DNA of 25,430 nt, taken from assembly GCA_964550665.1 (NCBI GenBank), contig CAZJZW010000009.1, forward strand, positions 1-25,430. The letters are read 5' to 3'. This DNA comes from JAUPTX01 sp964550665. GTDB lineage: Bacteria; Patescibacteriota; Minisyncoccia; Phycocordibacterales; CSBR16-119. The translations under genes and the position numbers were made by a program. Below, in pieces: positions 1 to 7,634 of this stretch (positions are counted from its first letter, which is position 1; the number at the start of each line of letters is the position of its first letter). The notes beneath the pieces were generated by a model. It saw only the letters and a program-made list of their open reading frames with translations. It had not been told where the DNA came from and made no database searches.

Positions 1-548
1 TTGAAAACGAAGAAGGTGACCAACTTTCTGATTCTTCAGAAAAATCTGGTACAGCTACAGGAGAAGCTCAAGAATTCCGAACAGAAGGAATCATGGTTTC
101 TCTAGTATCTACATCAACTTCAGTTACATCTGGTCAATCAGCTAATGATGACGTGGGTGAATTTACTATCAAGTTCAAAGTCAAAGCTATGGGAGATGCA
201 GTGTATGTGTCTTCAGCGGCAGCAGCTTCTCTGACAACAACTGGAAACGGTACAGTAGTTGGAGTTGAAAGATCAGGAACATCTACTATTGGTGGAGTAT
301 CTGTGACAGTTGTTAACACAACTGACGATGATCAAACTGCTAACGGTAATTACTTGATCGAAGATGGTGAAGAAGAGACATTTGAAATGACTGCAACTGT
401 ACAGCTTCCAACAGCTGGAGCAGCAGGTCAATTTAGAGCTCTTATCCGAGCTATTGACTGGTCTACAACAGATTCTGCTGTAATATCAGGAACAGGATAC
501 ACTTCAAACCTTGATTCATTCAAGACAAGTTACAAAGCTCTTAACTAA
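1..548 (+). CDS. Surface/extracellular protein, C-terminal part (5' end outside window)
   Basis: The reading frame is open from the left edge (first full codon at 3) to TAA at 546-548, giving the last 181 residues of a longer protein; the first ATG in frame (93) is internal. The visible part begins with an acidic, Gly/Ser/Thr-rich linker (GDQLSDSSEKSGTATGEA) and continues as a beta-rich, Thr/Ser/Val/Ala/Gly-rich domain with no cysteine, including a GEFTIKFKVKA strand and an EDGEEETFEMTATVQLP stretch. This style resembles the C-terminal beta domains of large cell-surface proteins common in Parcubacteria, sometimes with an N-terminal peptidoglycan-binding domain, but the N terminus is not visible, so anchoring cannot be judged. 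GC is higher than in the glycan genes (25 of 60 bases in 241-300). It is followed by an intrinsic terminator, so it ends its transcript. The exact function is not recognised. Confidence 0.75.
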   Translation, partial: ENEEGDQLSDSSEKSGTATGEAQEFRTEGIMVSLVSTSTSVTSGQSANDDVGEFTIKFKVKAMGDAVYVSSAAAASLTTTGNGTVVGVERSGTSTIGGVSVTVVNTTDDDQTANGNYLIEDGEEETFEMTATVQLPTAGAAGQFRALIRAIDWSTTDSAVISGTGYTSNLDSFKTSYKALN

Positions 549-591
549 TTATTTAGTTTAGACTTTAACTTGAGTGTAAACTCACAAAAAA

Positions 592-613
592 CCACCCGAA
601 AGGGTGGTTTTTT
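592..613 (+). terminator. Intrinsic terminator after the surface protein
   Basis: CCACCC (592-597), loop GAAA (598-601), GGGTGG (602-607), then six T (608-613); the A-run before the stem can pair with the T-run. A GNRA-type loop and T-tract make this a classic Rho-independent terminator, 44 bases after the stop codon. Confidence 0.9.
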
Positions 614-624
614 GTTTTGTAAAT

Positions 625-633
625 TGATAGAAT
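625..633 (+). promoter_or_regulatory. Possible extended -10 for the Bacteroidota-like gene
   Basis: TGATAGAAT matches the extended -10 form TGnTAnnnT and lies just after the terminator. Transcription would start near 640 and leave a leader of about 20 bases before the ATG at 660. No -35 element is evident. Short AT-rich matches occur by chance, so this is a weak call. Confidence 0.3.
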
Positions 634-659
634 TACCAAAAAACAAAACCCTTTTACCA

Positions 660-1961
660 ATGAAAAAGTTCATCACCCTTCTGTTGTTTTGTTTCGCTCT
701 TTTAAATCTTAATGCTCAAACCCTTATAAGGTGGGACTTTGAAGCGGAAGGAGGGTCAACGCTATCTCCAACGTTTATTAGTCATAGTTCATTACAGGTA
801 AACCCAGTAGCCTACAGCAACCTATTTCCTGTTGAAGGTATGTCCTTTTTTACTACGGGTGTATCTGGATCAATTTTAGATCGAGCTGCTAGAGTTAGAG
901 GATGGCATACAGATACCACCGGGGGTAATTGGTTATACGACTGGATCGAATTTCGATTTTTTGTTGCTGGTGGCTATTCTGTTGTTATTGACTCCATTTC
1001 TTTTTGGTATAAAAGGAATGAGACTGGTCCAAAGAGTTTACATTTTCGATCATATCGAGATGTGTACGTTGGGTCGCTTGACACTGTTTCATTAGAAGAA
1101 TCAAATATCTCTTGGAATAAATGGTCAATTCCACTCAATAACTTTAGAGTGAGTGGGTTTGAACAGGTGACTTTTAGAATTTACGCAGTGAGATCTTTGG
1201 TTTCTAATATAGGAACATTAACCACCGATAGTGTGGCCATATTTGGCTCTTCAGTTCCGAGTCAATCTTTGCATTTGAGAACATTTCTTGCGGGCTCATT
1301 TAACCAGAACACCTCTTCTATAAGGGATGACTTGCGCGTTCAAGGATTGATCCCATTCAGCGACCCATACGAGCTAGGTAAAACAACTTCTTCAGAGGTT
1401 CTGCAGGTTTCTGGTGATCAATCCGTTATTGACTGGGTTCTCGTAGAAGTGAGAAATCCAGAAAATCCAACAAGTGTTCTAAGATCAATACCGGCACTCT
1501 TGCAGAAAGACGGAGATATCGTTGGGGTAGACGGAGTATCTCCACCGGTTATAGATTCACTTCCAGGTGATTACTACGTTTCGGTAAAACATCGCAACCA
1601 TCTTGGAGTGATGACGGCAACACCTATAAGTCTTTCGGATACGATCGACTTTACTCTCGGGGAAACTTCTGTTTTTGGGATAGATTCGAGAAAGAAGGTT
1701 GGATCCTCTTGGTGTCTTTGGGATGGTGATGTGAACGGTGACGGTTTAATCAAATACACCGGAGGTAACAATGACCGTGATTTGGTGCTTCAAGACATCG
1801 GAGGCATTGTTCCAACGAACACGACCGGAGGCTATCTGGATTCAGATGTAAACATGGACGGTGTCACCAAATACACTGGAAGTACGAACGATCGTGACAT
1901 AATTCTCTCTAATATTGGAGGAATTATTCCAACTTATGTTCGGTCTGGATCGATTCCGTGA
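660..1961 (+). CDS. Secreted Bacteroidota-like protein with two dockerin-like DxDxNxDG repeats
   Basis: The start is ATG 660 (433 residues): it gives a clean signal peptide, MKKFITLLLFCFALLNLNAQ, and lies downstream of the previous terminator; an in-frame TTG at 570 would require translation through that terminator. The 'NAQ' cleavage region is typical of Bacteroidota exported proteins. Residues ~25-200 look like a beta-sandwich (aromatic and Gly rich, FRSYRDVYVGSLDT). Residues ~260-330 contain DWVLVEVRNP and YYVSVKHRNHLGVMTA, wording I associate with Bacteroidota proteins often labelled 'hemagglutinin'. The C terminus has two repeats spaced 39 residues apart: D355-x-D-x-N-x-D361-G and D394-x-D-x-N-x-D400-G, each followed by KYTG..NDRD and IGG..PT. 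These are probably Ca2+-binding, EF-hand/dockerin-like loops. No T9SS sorting domain is visible; the protein ends RSGSIP. It is flanked by terminators on both sides as a single-gene unit. GC is 26 of 60 in 1741-1800. Acquisition from Bacteroidota is an inference; adhesion is a guess. Confidence 0.8.
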   Translation: MKKFITLLLFCFALLNLNAQTLIRWDFEAEGGSTLSPTFISHSSLQVNPVAYSNLFPVEGMSFFTTGVSGSILDRAARVRGWHTDTTGGNWLYDWIEFRFFVAGGYSVVIDSISFWYKRNETGPKSLHFRSYRDVYVGSLDTVSLEESNISWNKWSIPLNNFRVSGFEQVTFRIYAVRSLVSNIGTLTTDSVAIFGSSVPSQSLHLRTFLAGSFNQNTSSIRDDLRVQGLIPFSDPYELGKTTSSEVLQVSGDQSVIDWVLVEVRNPENPTSVLRSIPALLQKDGDIVGVDGVSPPVIDSLPGDYYVSVKHRNHLGVMTATPISLSDTIDFTLGETSVFGIDSRKKVGSSWCLWDGDVNGDGLIKYTGGNNDRDLVLQDIGGIVPTNTTGGYLDSDVNMDGVTKYTGSTNDRDIILSNIGGIIPTYVRSGSIP

Positions 1962-1966
1962 TTTCT

Positions 1967-1998
1967 AGCCCTGCGCCTTGGCGCAGGGCTTTTCTTTT
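1967..1998 (+). terminator. Intrinsic terminator after the Bacteroidota-like gene
   Basis: An 11-bp perfect stem, AGCCCTGCGCC (1967-1977) with GGCGCAGGGCT (1980-1990), closes on a CTTG turn and is followed by TTTCTTTT. It is strong and GC-rich, and begins 5 bases after the stop codon. Confidence 0.92.
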
Positions 1999-2001
1999 AT
2001 G

Positions 2002-2007
2002 TATAAT
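2002..2007 (+). promoter_or_regulatory. -10 hexamer TATAAT of a leaderless promoter
   Basis: A consensus TATAAT is followed by exactly six bases (GTTGTC) and then ATG 2014. Transcription would be expected to begin on or next to the A of the start codon. No -35 match stands out, since that position falls in the terminator stem just upstream. The same spacing recurs at 16585, 22305 and 22301 (minus). Confidence 0.65.
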
Positions 2008-2013
2008 GTTGTC

Positions 2014-4017
2014 ATGTTTATAGAAAATAAGAAAAGTGGATTTATTACGTTTTTAGAATATGGAATATATAGCTTTTTTGCCATATTTCCTTTTTTTATC
2101 TTTAAATCTTTTTTATATCAGGGTTCATCGTCTCGATTTCTTCTGCTTACTCTTTTTACTGCTGTTTTTGTCATTGGACTAGCTTTTTATTTATTTAATC
2201 AAAAAAATAAGTTTTCTTTTTTAAAGTCGCCCATACTTTTAGCTTTCGGTGTTTATCTCGTGTACCTCTTCATATGTGCTATTTTAGGGGCTGACTTTGC
2301 GACCTCCTTTTGGTCACGAGCTGAAAGAACATCTGGACTTTTTTATCTAACTCATTTGGCTGTTTTTATTTTATTTCTAGTTCAGATTGTTTCGGAAAGA
2401 GAGAGCAGAGAAAAACTTATAAAGGTTGTTTTGTTTACTTCTGCTGTTTATTCTTTTTTCTCACTGTTGGGGCCACAAGGTTTTGATCTAATATTTAAAA
2501 CAAGTCCATATGATGGGTTTATGTTTGGAAACTCGTCTTTTGCAGCGATGTATCTTCTAGGGGCATTTTTACTTTCTATTTACTATTTATTTTCTAAAAC
2601 AAAAAAAGAAATAGAGTGGTATGAGTACTTATTACCATTTTTGATTGTATTAAATCCTTTTCTTTTAAATACACGAGGTGGCTATACAGGAATATCGAGT
2701 ATCTTGGGTGGTGCGAAAGCCTCTTCTATGGCACTTTTTGCATCTATCGGTATTCTTTTATTTATATTTTTAATTTCGAAAATTAAAAATATAAAGACTA
2801 GAAATATTTTAGGAATTTCCTTCTTTGTGGTATCTATATTAACTTTACATTTTACGATATATTCGCTTTTGGCAGACAATGGGTTTGTTCGTAAAATTTA
2901 TGAAAAAGAATCTACCTTAGCTCGTCCTCTTGTTTGGGATATTGCAAAAGAGTCTATAAATGAAAAACCCTTAACTGGCTGGGGAGGTGATAATTTCACA
3001 GTCGCCTTCCAAGAAAATTTTGATAACAGGATTCTAACTGAACAATACGGTAATGAACCGTGGTTTGACAGAGCTCACAATATTGTTCTGGATCAAGGTA
3101 TAGACACGGGGTATGTTGGTGTTACGTTGTATTTTATTCTGTATATTGTTTTGTTCATTTCACTTTTGTATGTTTTATTTAAAACGAAAAATAGAGAAGA
3201 CGTGATTCTGGCATCTGTTTTGATAACCTATTTTTTTGTTCACTTGCTCGAACTTCAAACAGCTTTTGATACAACCATATCTTATGTGATGCTCGGACTT
3301 ATGTTGGCTCTATCAGTATATTTGTTTAACAAAGTTAGAAATGAAAATACTGTAAACACGAACCATATTCTTATGGGTGATAAATGTAAATATGCCATAG
3401 GTTCTATCCTAATGTTATCTTTTGGATGGTCTTTGTTTTTTGGAACCCTACCTTTTTGGGGTATTCAAAATGTAAATGGCGAAATCAGAACTGTAGGATC
3501 TGCAGAAAAAAGAATTCCTTTATACGAAAAACTCTTCAATACAAAAGTTGATAGAGCCGGTGTTCTCTGGAGAATATCTACTGATTTCCAAAAGGGTATT
3601 GCTGAAGATACTAAGATTTTAGAGAATCCAGAAAAAGTTAAATTTTTAGTGGAAGAGCTAGGAGTTATAACAAAAGGGTATGAAGAATATGTGACAAATA
3701 ATCCAAATCATTTCCGAACCCATTTAAATCTTGCTGACATGTATATCTACCATTTGTTGTTTGGGGTAAACAAGTTAAATGAGGCAGATATGGTTCTAGA
3801 TAAAGCGATAAGTTTAAGTGCAAAACATCCTCAACCATATTGGATGAAGTCCGTGATCTCACTTTATCGTCGAGACTTTGTGAAAGCTCGAGAATATGTT
3901 CAAAAAGCAAAAGAAATAAATCCTGAATCAGTTGAAACAAAAAGATTAGAAAAATATATAGAAGAATCTATAAAAACTTTCCCTGAGATAGAGCTTTACT
4001 TCTTTAACCAGATTTAG
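2014..4017 (+). CDS. O-antigen ligase/polymerase-like membrane protein with C-terminal TPR-like domain
   Basis: The start is ATG 2014 (667 residues), chosen because TATAAT lies six bases upstream; ATG 1999 and TTG 1978 lie inside the promoter or terminator. About 12-13 hydrophobic membrane segments span residues ~10-480. The large outward loop carries the WaaL/Wzy-type signature: R304-P-L-V-W308, then G322-W-G-G-D-N-F, then H355-N, where family members have catalytic Arg and His residues. The protein should act at the outer face of the membrane, joining polyprenyl-linked glycan units to each other or to an acceptor. Unlike compact ligases of about 400 residues, it ends in a soluble region of about 180 residues that is rich in amphipathic helices and looks like TPR repeats (YWMKSVISLYRRDFVKA..YVQKAKEINPE), probably a protein-binding module outside the membrane. 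The next gene follows after 10 bases, so they are probably cotranscribed. Ligase versus polymerase cannot be decided from sequence. Confidence 0.85.
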   Translation: MFIENKKSGFITFLEYGIYSFFAIFPFFIFKSFLYQGSSSRFLLLTLFTAVFVIGLAFYLFNQKNKFSFLKSPILLAFGVYLVYLFICAILGADFATSFWSRAERTSGLFYLTHLAVFILFLVQIVSERESREKLIKVVLFTSAVYSFFSLLGPQGFDLIFKTSPYDGFMFGNSSFAAMYLLGAFLLSIYYLFSKTKKEIEWYEYLLPFLIVLNPFLLNTRGGYTGISSILGGAKASSMALFASIGILLFIFLISKIKNIKTRNILGISFFVVSILTLHFTIYSLLADNGFVRKIYEKESTLARPLVWDIAKESINEKPLTGWGGDNFTVAFQENFDNRILTEQYGNEPWFDRAHNIVLDQGIDTGYVGVTLYFILYIVLFISLLYVLFKTKNREDVILASVLITYFFVHLLELQTAFDTTISYVMLGLMLALSVYLFNKVRNENTVNTNHILMGDKCKYAIGSILMLSFGWSLFFGTLPFWGIQNVNGEIRTVGSAEKRIPLYEKLFNTKVDRAGVLWRISTDFQKGIAEDTKILENPEKVKFLVEELGVITKGYEEYVTNNPNHFRTHLNLADMYIYHLLFGVNKLNEADMVLDKAISLSAKHPQPYWMKSVISLYRRDFVKAREYVQKAKEINPESVETKRLEKYIEESIKTFPEIELYFFNQI

Positions 4018-4027
4018 TTTTTATAAA

Positions 4028-5164
4028 ATGAAAATAGTTTATCTAATAACCAAAAGTGAAATAGGCGGAGCTCAAGTTCACTTACTTTCTTTGATTAAGC
4101 ATGCTCGTGAAAAATCACATGAAGTTTATCTTATAACAGGAAGTGAGGGCTGGATGAAATCAGAAGCCGAAAAGTTGGGTGCTAAAACATACATAAACCA
4201 ATATGTTGCAAATAGTTTCAATCCGATTCGGGCGTTAAAAGCTATTTTATTACTTAGAAAAACTATTGATGAAATACATCCAGATATTGTGCATGCACAT
4301 AGTGGGGCAGCGGGATTTTTAGGTAGGATTTCTTTACTTGGAAAATTTAAAACAGTTTTTACTGCCCACGGCTGGAGTTTTACTCCAGGCACGCCAGTCT
4401 TGAGAAGAATGATTGCAGTTGTGGCGGAAAGATTCGCCTCACTTTTTACTGATAAAATAATCTGTGTCTCTAATTTTGATTATAATTTGGCGAAAAAATA
4501 TGCTATCTTAAAAGAAAAATATTTAGTCCAAATATATAATGCGGTAGAAACTCCTCCAAACTTTATTCGAGAATATAAAGAAAAAGTAGAAATACTTTTT
4601 ATTGGAAGATTGGCAATGCCTAAAAATTTGCCATTTTTTTTCAAAGCTTTTTCAGATCTTCCAAAAGATATTCAAGCAAAAGCAAATATTAAAATAATCG
4701 GTGATGGACCACTGATGGAGGAATACAAAGAAAGCGCAAAAAGATTTGACATTTCTTCAAGTGTGTCATTTTTGGGAACTACAACTAGAAGTGAGTTAGG
4801 TGACTACCTACAATCCGCAGATATTTTTGTTCTTCCTACTTTATGGGAAGGTTTCCCTATGACAATACTAGAAGCCATGTCTTATGGTGTACCCGTTATC
4901 GCTTCATCTGTGGGCGGTATCCCAGAGATAGTGAATGAATCTGTGGGAGCTTTGGTTGGTAAAAAAAACACAAAAGGTTTTACTGATAAACTTTCTTTTT
5001 TAATTTTAAATAAAGAAGAAAGAGAAAAAAGAGGACAGAATGCTAGAAAACTAATAGAGGAAAAATTTACCCTTCAGGAAATGCTGGGTAAGACTTTTAC
5101 GCTCTATTCTGACCTAGTGAGTGAAAATAATCTGAACAGTTTTCAAGATGATTCCAATATCTAA
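4028..5164 (+). CDS. Glycosyltransferase family 4 (GT-B fold)
   Basis: This 378-residue cytoplasmic enzyme transfers a sugar from a nucleotide-sugar donor to the growing polyprenyl-linked glycan. The N-terminal Rossmann domain opens with MKIVYLITKSEIGGAQVHL (the GGAQ loop is usual in acceptor domains) and contains HPDIVHAHS. The C-terminal donor domain contains ILFIGRLAMPKN and IIGDGP, then the E-x7-E motif (E274, E282) in WEGFPMTILEAMSYGVPVI. Length and domain order are normal for GT4. It follows the O-antigen ligase-like gene by 10 bases. Its last 17 codons overlap, tail to tail, the end of the sugar-phosphate transferase gene on the other strand. Donor and acceptor sugars cannot be read from sequence. 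Confidence 0.92.
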   Translation: MKIVYLITKSEIGGAQVHLLSLIKHAREKSHEVYLITGSEGWMKSEAEKLGAKTYINQYVANSFNPIRALKAILLLRKTIDEIHPDIVHAHSGAAGFLGRISLLGKFKTVFTAHGWSFTPGTPVLRRMIAVVAERFASLFTDKIICVSNFDYNLAKKYAILKEKYLVQIYNAVETPPNFIREYKEKVEILFIGRLAMPKNLPFFFKAFSDLPKDIQAKANIKIIGDGPLMEEYKESAKRFDISSSVSFLGTTTRSELGDYLQSADIFVLPTLWEGFPMTILEAMSYGVPVIASSVGGIPEIVNESVGALVGKKNTKGFTDKLSFLILNKEEREKRGQNARKLIEEKFTLQEMLGKTFTLYSDLVSENNLNSFQDDSNI

Positions 5165-6394
5165 AAAGATATTTCTATTTTTTAAATAGTACAAATCATA
5201 TTCAAATTTATCTTGAGAATCACTCACGGTTCTAGCGTATCTATATTTTATCTGCGCCCATCCAGTAAAACCCGGAGTGATAGAATGTCGTAGGAAATAG
5301 TAGGGGATTTCGTTTTCTAATTTCTCAACAAACTCTGGTCTTTCAGGTCTTGGACCAACAAGAGATATATCACCCTTTACTACGTTTATCATTTGAGGGA
5401 TTTCATCAATATGGAGTTTTCTTAGGACTTTTCCAAATTTTGTAATTCTTGGATCTTTTTCTTCTGCCCAAACCGCCTCTGTCCCTTCGGCGTTTTGTTT
5501 CATTGATTGAAGTTTCCAGATCGAGAATTGTTCGTGATCTTTTCCGATTCTTTTTTGTTTATAGAATATACTTCTTTTATCCTCTAATTTAATTAATATT
5601 CCACAAAGTATGGTTATCGGTAGAGTTACCAAGATTATAATGAGTGCTATCGAGATACTTATCACTCGCGTAGTGAGTCGGTAGAATATATTTTGACTTT
5701 TTGACAATATTTCTACAGTCATATCATCATCCATAAGACTAACTGGAATTTTTTCAAAAACTTCCTCATATGCTTTTGAGAGGGTTATTGTTTGAAGACC
5801 TCTTTTTGTTATCTTCATTAGCACATTTGTATCAATATTTTGGGCAAGGATAATCTTAGTTATTTTAGAATCAGAATTTAATATTTCATCGATTGATTCA
5901 CTGATTATTACCACCTTGTATCCAACACTGTTTTTTTGACTTAGCGTATTGAAGAGTTCTTGCGCCTCTTCGCGTACTCCGAGTATCGCTACCTTTTCTA
6001 CGAGTTGTCCGGATATGATACTCGATGAAATTCTTCTCCATCCAATAAAAAGTATTCCAAACGACAGGATGTTTATAATTAGGTTACTCTTTGGGGTAAT
6101 TTCAAAAATAGGGAAGAGATAGAACATCGCGATACCAACGATTCCTGAAATCAAAAGAGCTAAAAATATTTTTTGTAAGGTTAAAACCGTTGGGCGAATG
6201 TTGTGGTTATCATAAAGGTTAAAGACGTAAATAATTAAGATCCAAGTTATGTACATCAATATAAATGGTCCTGCGTGTAGACTGATTTGGTATTCAAAAT
6301 TTTTAGGGAAGCTAATAAATATGGTAATAAAAAAAGAACCAGCTAAAGCGAGTATGTCACCTAGAAATATAAAAAGTTTTTTCCTCAAAATCAT
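5114..6394 (-). CDS. Polyprenyl glycosylphosphotransferase (WcaJ/EpsL-type initiating sugar transferase)
   Basis: This 426-residue membrane enzyme should start glycan synthesis by moving a sugar-1-phosphate from a nucleotide sugar to undecaprenyl phosphate. The N-terminal region has four hydrophobic segments (to residue ~125), followed by a partial Rossmann-like domain (KVAILGVREEAQELF). A further membrane segment (RVISISIALIIILVTLPITI) leads to the bacterial sugar transferase domain of about 190 residues: FYKQKRIGK, FSIWKLQSM, DPRITKFGKVLRKLHIDEIP (D330-E331 is the expected catalytic Asp-Glu pair), VKGDISLVGPRPERPEF and the closing FTGWAQIKYRY. Length and motifs are typical of full-length family members. 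The gene stands alone on the minus strand between two + operons, with its own extended -10 seven bases from the ATG. The 3' end overlaps the facing GT4 gene by 51 bases. Confidence 0.93.
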   Translation of the reverse strand: MILRKKLFIFLGDILALAGSFFITIFISFPKNFEYQISLHAGPFILMYITWILIIYVFNLYDNHNIRPTVLTLQKIFLALLISGIVGIAMFYLFPIFEITPKSNLIINILSFGILFIGWRRISSSIISGQLVEKVAILGVREEAQELFNTLSQKNSVGYKVVIISESIDEILNSDSKITKIILAQNIDTNVLMKITKRGLQTITLSKAYEEVFEKIPVSLMDDDMTVEILSKSQNIFYRLTTRVISISIALIIILVTLPITILCGILIKLEDKRSIFYKQKRIGKDHEQFSIWKLQSMKQNAEGTEAVWAEEKDPRITKFGKVLRKLHIDEIPQMINVVKGDISLVGPRPERPEFVEKLENEIPYYFLRHSITPGFTGWAQIKYRYARTVSDSQDKFEYDLYYLKNRNIFLDIGIILKTVQIIFTH

Positions 6395-6401
6395 TAAGAC
6401 T

Positions 6402-6410
6402 ATATTAACA
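6402..6410 (-). promoter_or_regulatory. Extended -10 (TGTTAATAT) for the sugar-phosphate transferase gene
   Basis: On the minus strand TGT-TAATAT matches TGnTAnnnT and ends seven bases before the ATG at 6394, so the mRNA would be leaderless or have a leader of about one base. It lies in an 80-base gap shared with the divergent operon starting at 6474. Confidence 0.5.
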
Positions 6411-6473
6411 TAAATTTGTCAAATGTAAATAATGGCTAAAAGTAGCTTTTTTATGTATTATTTGATTATATTT

Positions 6474-7634
6474 ATGCCTAAAAAAACCCTTATTATTTCA
6501 TTGGTATATTACCCAGAATTTGTTGGAGGGGCAGAAGTGGCCGTGAAAGAGATAACAGACCGAAGTATTTCGACCTTCTTCGATATGGTTACTCTTATTG
6601 GGTCGGCAAATAAAAGAGTTGAAAAGATTGGCAATGTTAGAGTGTTTCGAGTTGGTTTTCGGGTAAATCACAAAACATTTATAGGGAAAGTTTTGTTTAA
6701 TTTACAAAAATATTTATTCCCATTCCTTGTCTACTTCAGGTGTCTTACTTTAATGAGAGAAAATAAATATGATATTTTTTGGTCTATTATGGCAAATTAT
6801 GCAGGTTTCGGGGCTTTGTTTTTAAAGCTTCGTTTTCCTTCGTCAAAGTTTATTCTAACGCTTCAAGAAGGAGATCCAATAGAATATATTAAAAGAAGAG
6901 TTTTTTTAGTTTACCCGCTTTTTAAAACTATTTTTAAAAAAGCAGATTCCATCCAAGTGATCTCTCACTACTTAGCAGACTTTGCGTTATCTATGAATGG
7001 TAAGAATATAAAAGTAATACCAAACGGAGTAGATATTAAAAATTTCGCTAGAGGATTTTCGGAAGAAGAAAGGTCAATACTAAAAGAAAAATTAAATATA
7101 AAAGATGGTGATGTGACCTTAGTTACCGCGTCTCGTCTTGTGATTAAAAATGGAATCGAAGATGTAATCTTGGCAATGTCTCTTTTACCAACAAACTATA
7201 AATTTTTAATTATCGGTTACGGAGTACTTAAAGGATATCTAGAAAATTTAGTTAAAAAATTAAATCTTTCAGACAGAGTTTTGTTTCTTGGATTTTTACC
7301 GCATAAAGAAATCCCTCTCCATTTTTCTGTGTCAGATATTTTTATTAGGACGTCACTTTCAGAGGGCCTAGGGAACTCATTTTTAGAAGCGATGGCTTCG
7401 AATCTTCCTGTCGTGGCTACACCCGTCGGAGGTATAGTTGATTTTGTAGAAGATGGTGTTACTGGTATTTTGGTAAATCCTCAAAACAAATACTCTATAA
7501 AAGAAGGAATACTTCGCTTGCAAAACAAAGAGTTGGCAGAGAGTATAAAAACAAATGGAAAAGACTTGGTATTGAGATCTTACAACTGGGATATTATTTC
7601 TAAAGATATGAATAATCTTTTTGAAAATATATGA
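6474..7634 (+). CDS. Glycosyltransferase family 4 (GT-B fold)
   Basis: The start is ATG 6474 (386 residues), because MPKKTLIISLVYYPEFVGGA is the expected first strand and glycine loop; two upstream in-frame ATGs (6432, 6453) would add an untypical hydrophobic tail. The acceptor domain carries VGGAEVAVKEI; the donor domain has VTASRLVIKNG and a YGVLKGYLE stretch in the GxGP-type loop. The E-x7-E motif is E297/E305 in SLSEGLGNSFLEAMASNLPV. This is probably a cytoplasmic chain-extending transferase. It is the first gene of an eight-gene + operon, and the next gene starts inside its stop codon (ATGA, 7631-7634). A TATTAT hexamer at 6456-6461 could be its -10, giving a leader of only a few bases. 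Confidence 0.9.
   Translation: MPKKTLIISLVYYPEFVGGAEVAVKEITDRSISTFFDMVTLIGSANKRVEKIGNVRVFRVGFRVNHKTFIGKVLFNLQKYLFPFLVYFRCLTLMRENKYDIFWSIMANYAGFGALFLKLRFPSSKFILTLQEGDPIEYIKRRVFLVYPLFKTIFKKADSIQVISHYLADFALSMNGKNIKVIPNGVDIKNFARGFSEEERSILKEKLNIKDGDVTLVTASRLVIKNGIEDVILAMSLLPTNYKFLIIGYGVLKGYLENLVKKLNLSDRVLFLGFLPHKEIPLHFSVSDIFIRTSLSEGLGNSFLEAMASNLPVVATPVGGIVDFVEDGVTGILVNPQNKYSIKEGILRLQNKELAESIKTNGKDLVLRSYNWDIISKDMNNLFENI

Noticed and set aside
570..659. TTG start at 570 extending the Bacteroidota-like protein by 30 residues
   Set aside because: The extension reads through a strong terminator and would bury the signal peptide; ATG 660 gives a proper N terminus.
1978..2013. TTG start at 1978 or ATG 1999 for the O-antigen ligase-like gene
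   Set aside because: Both lie in the terminator or on the -10 hexamer; ATG 2014 fits the promoter spacing.
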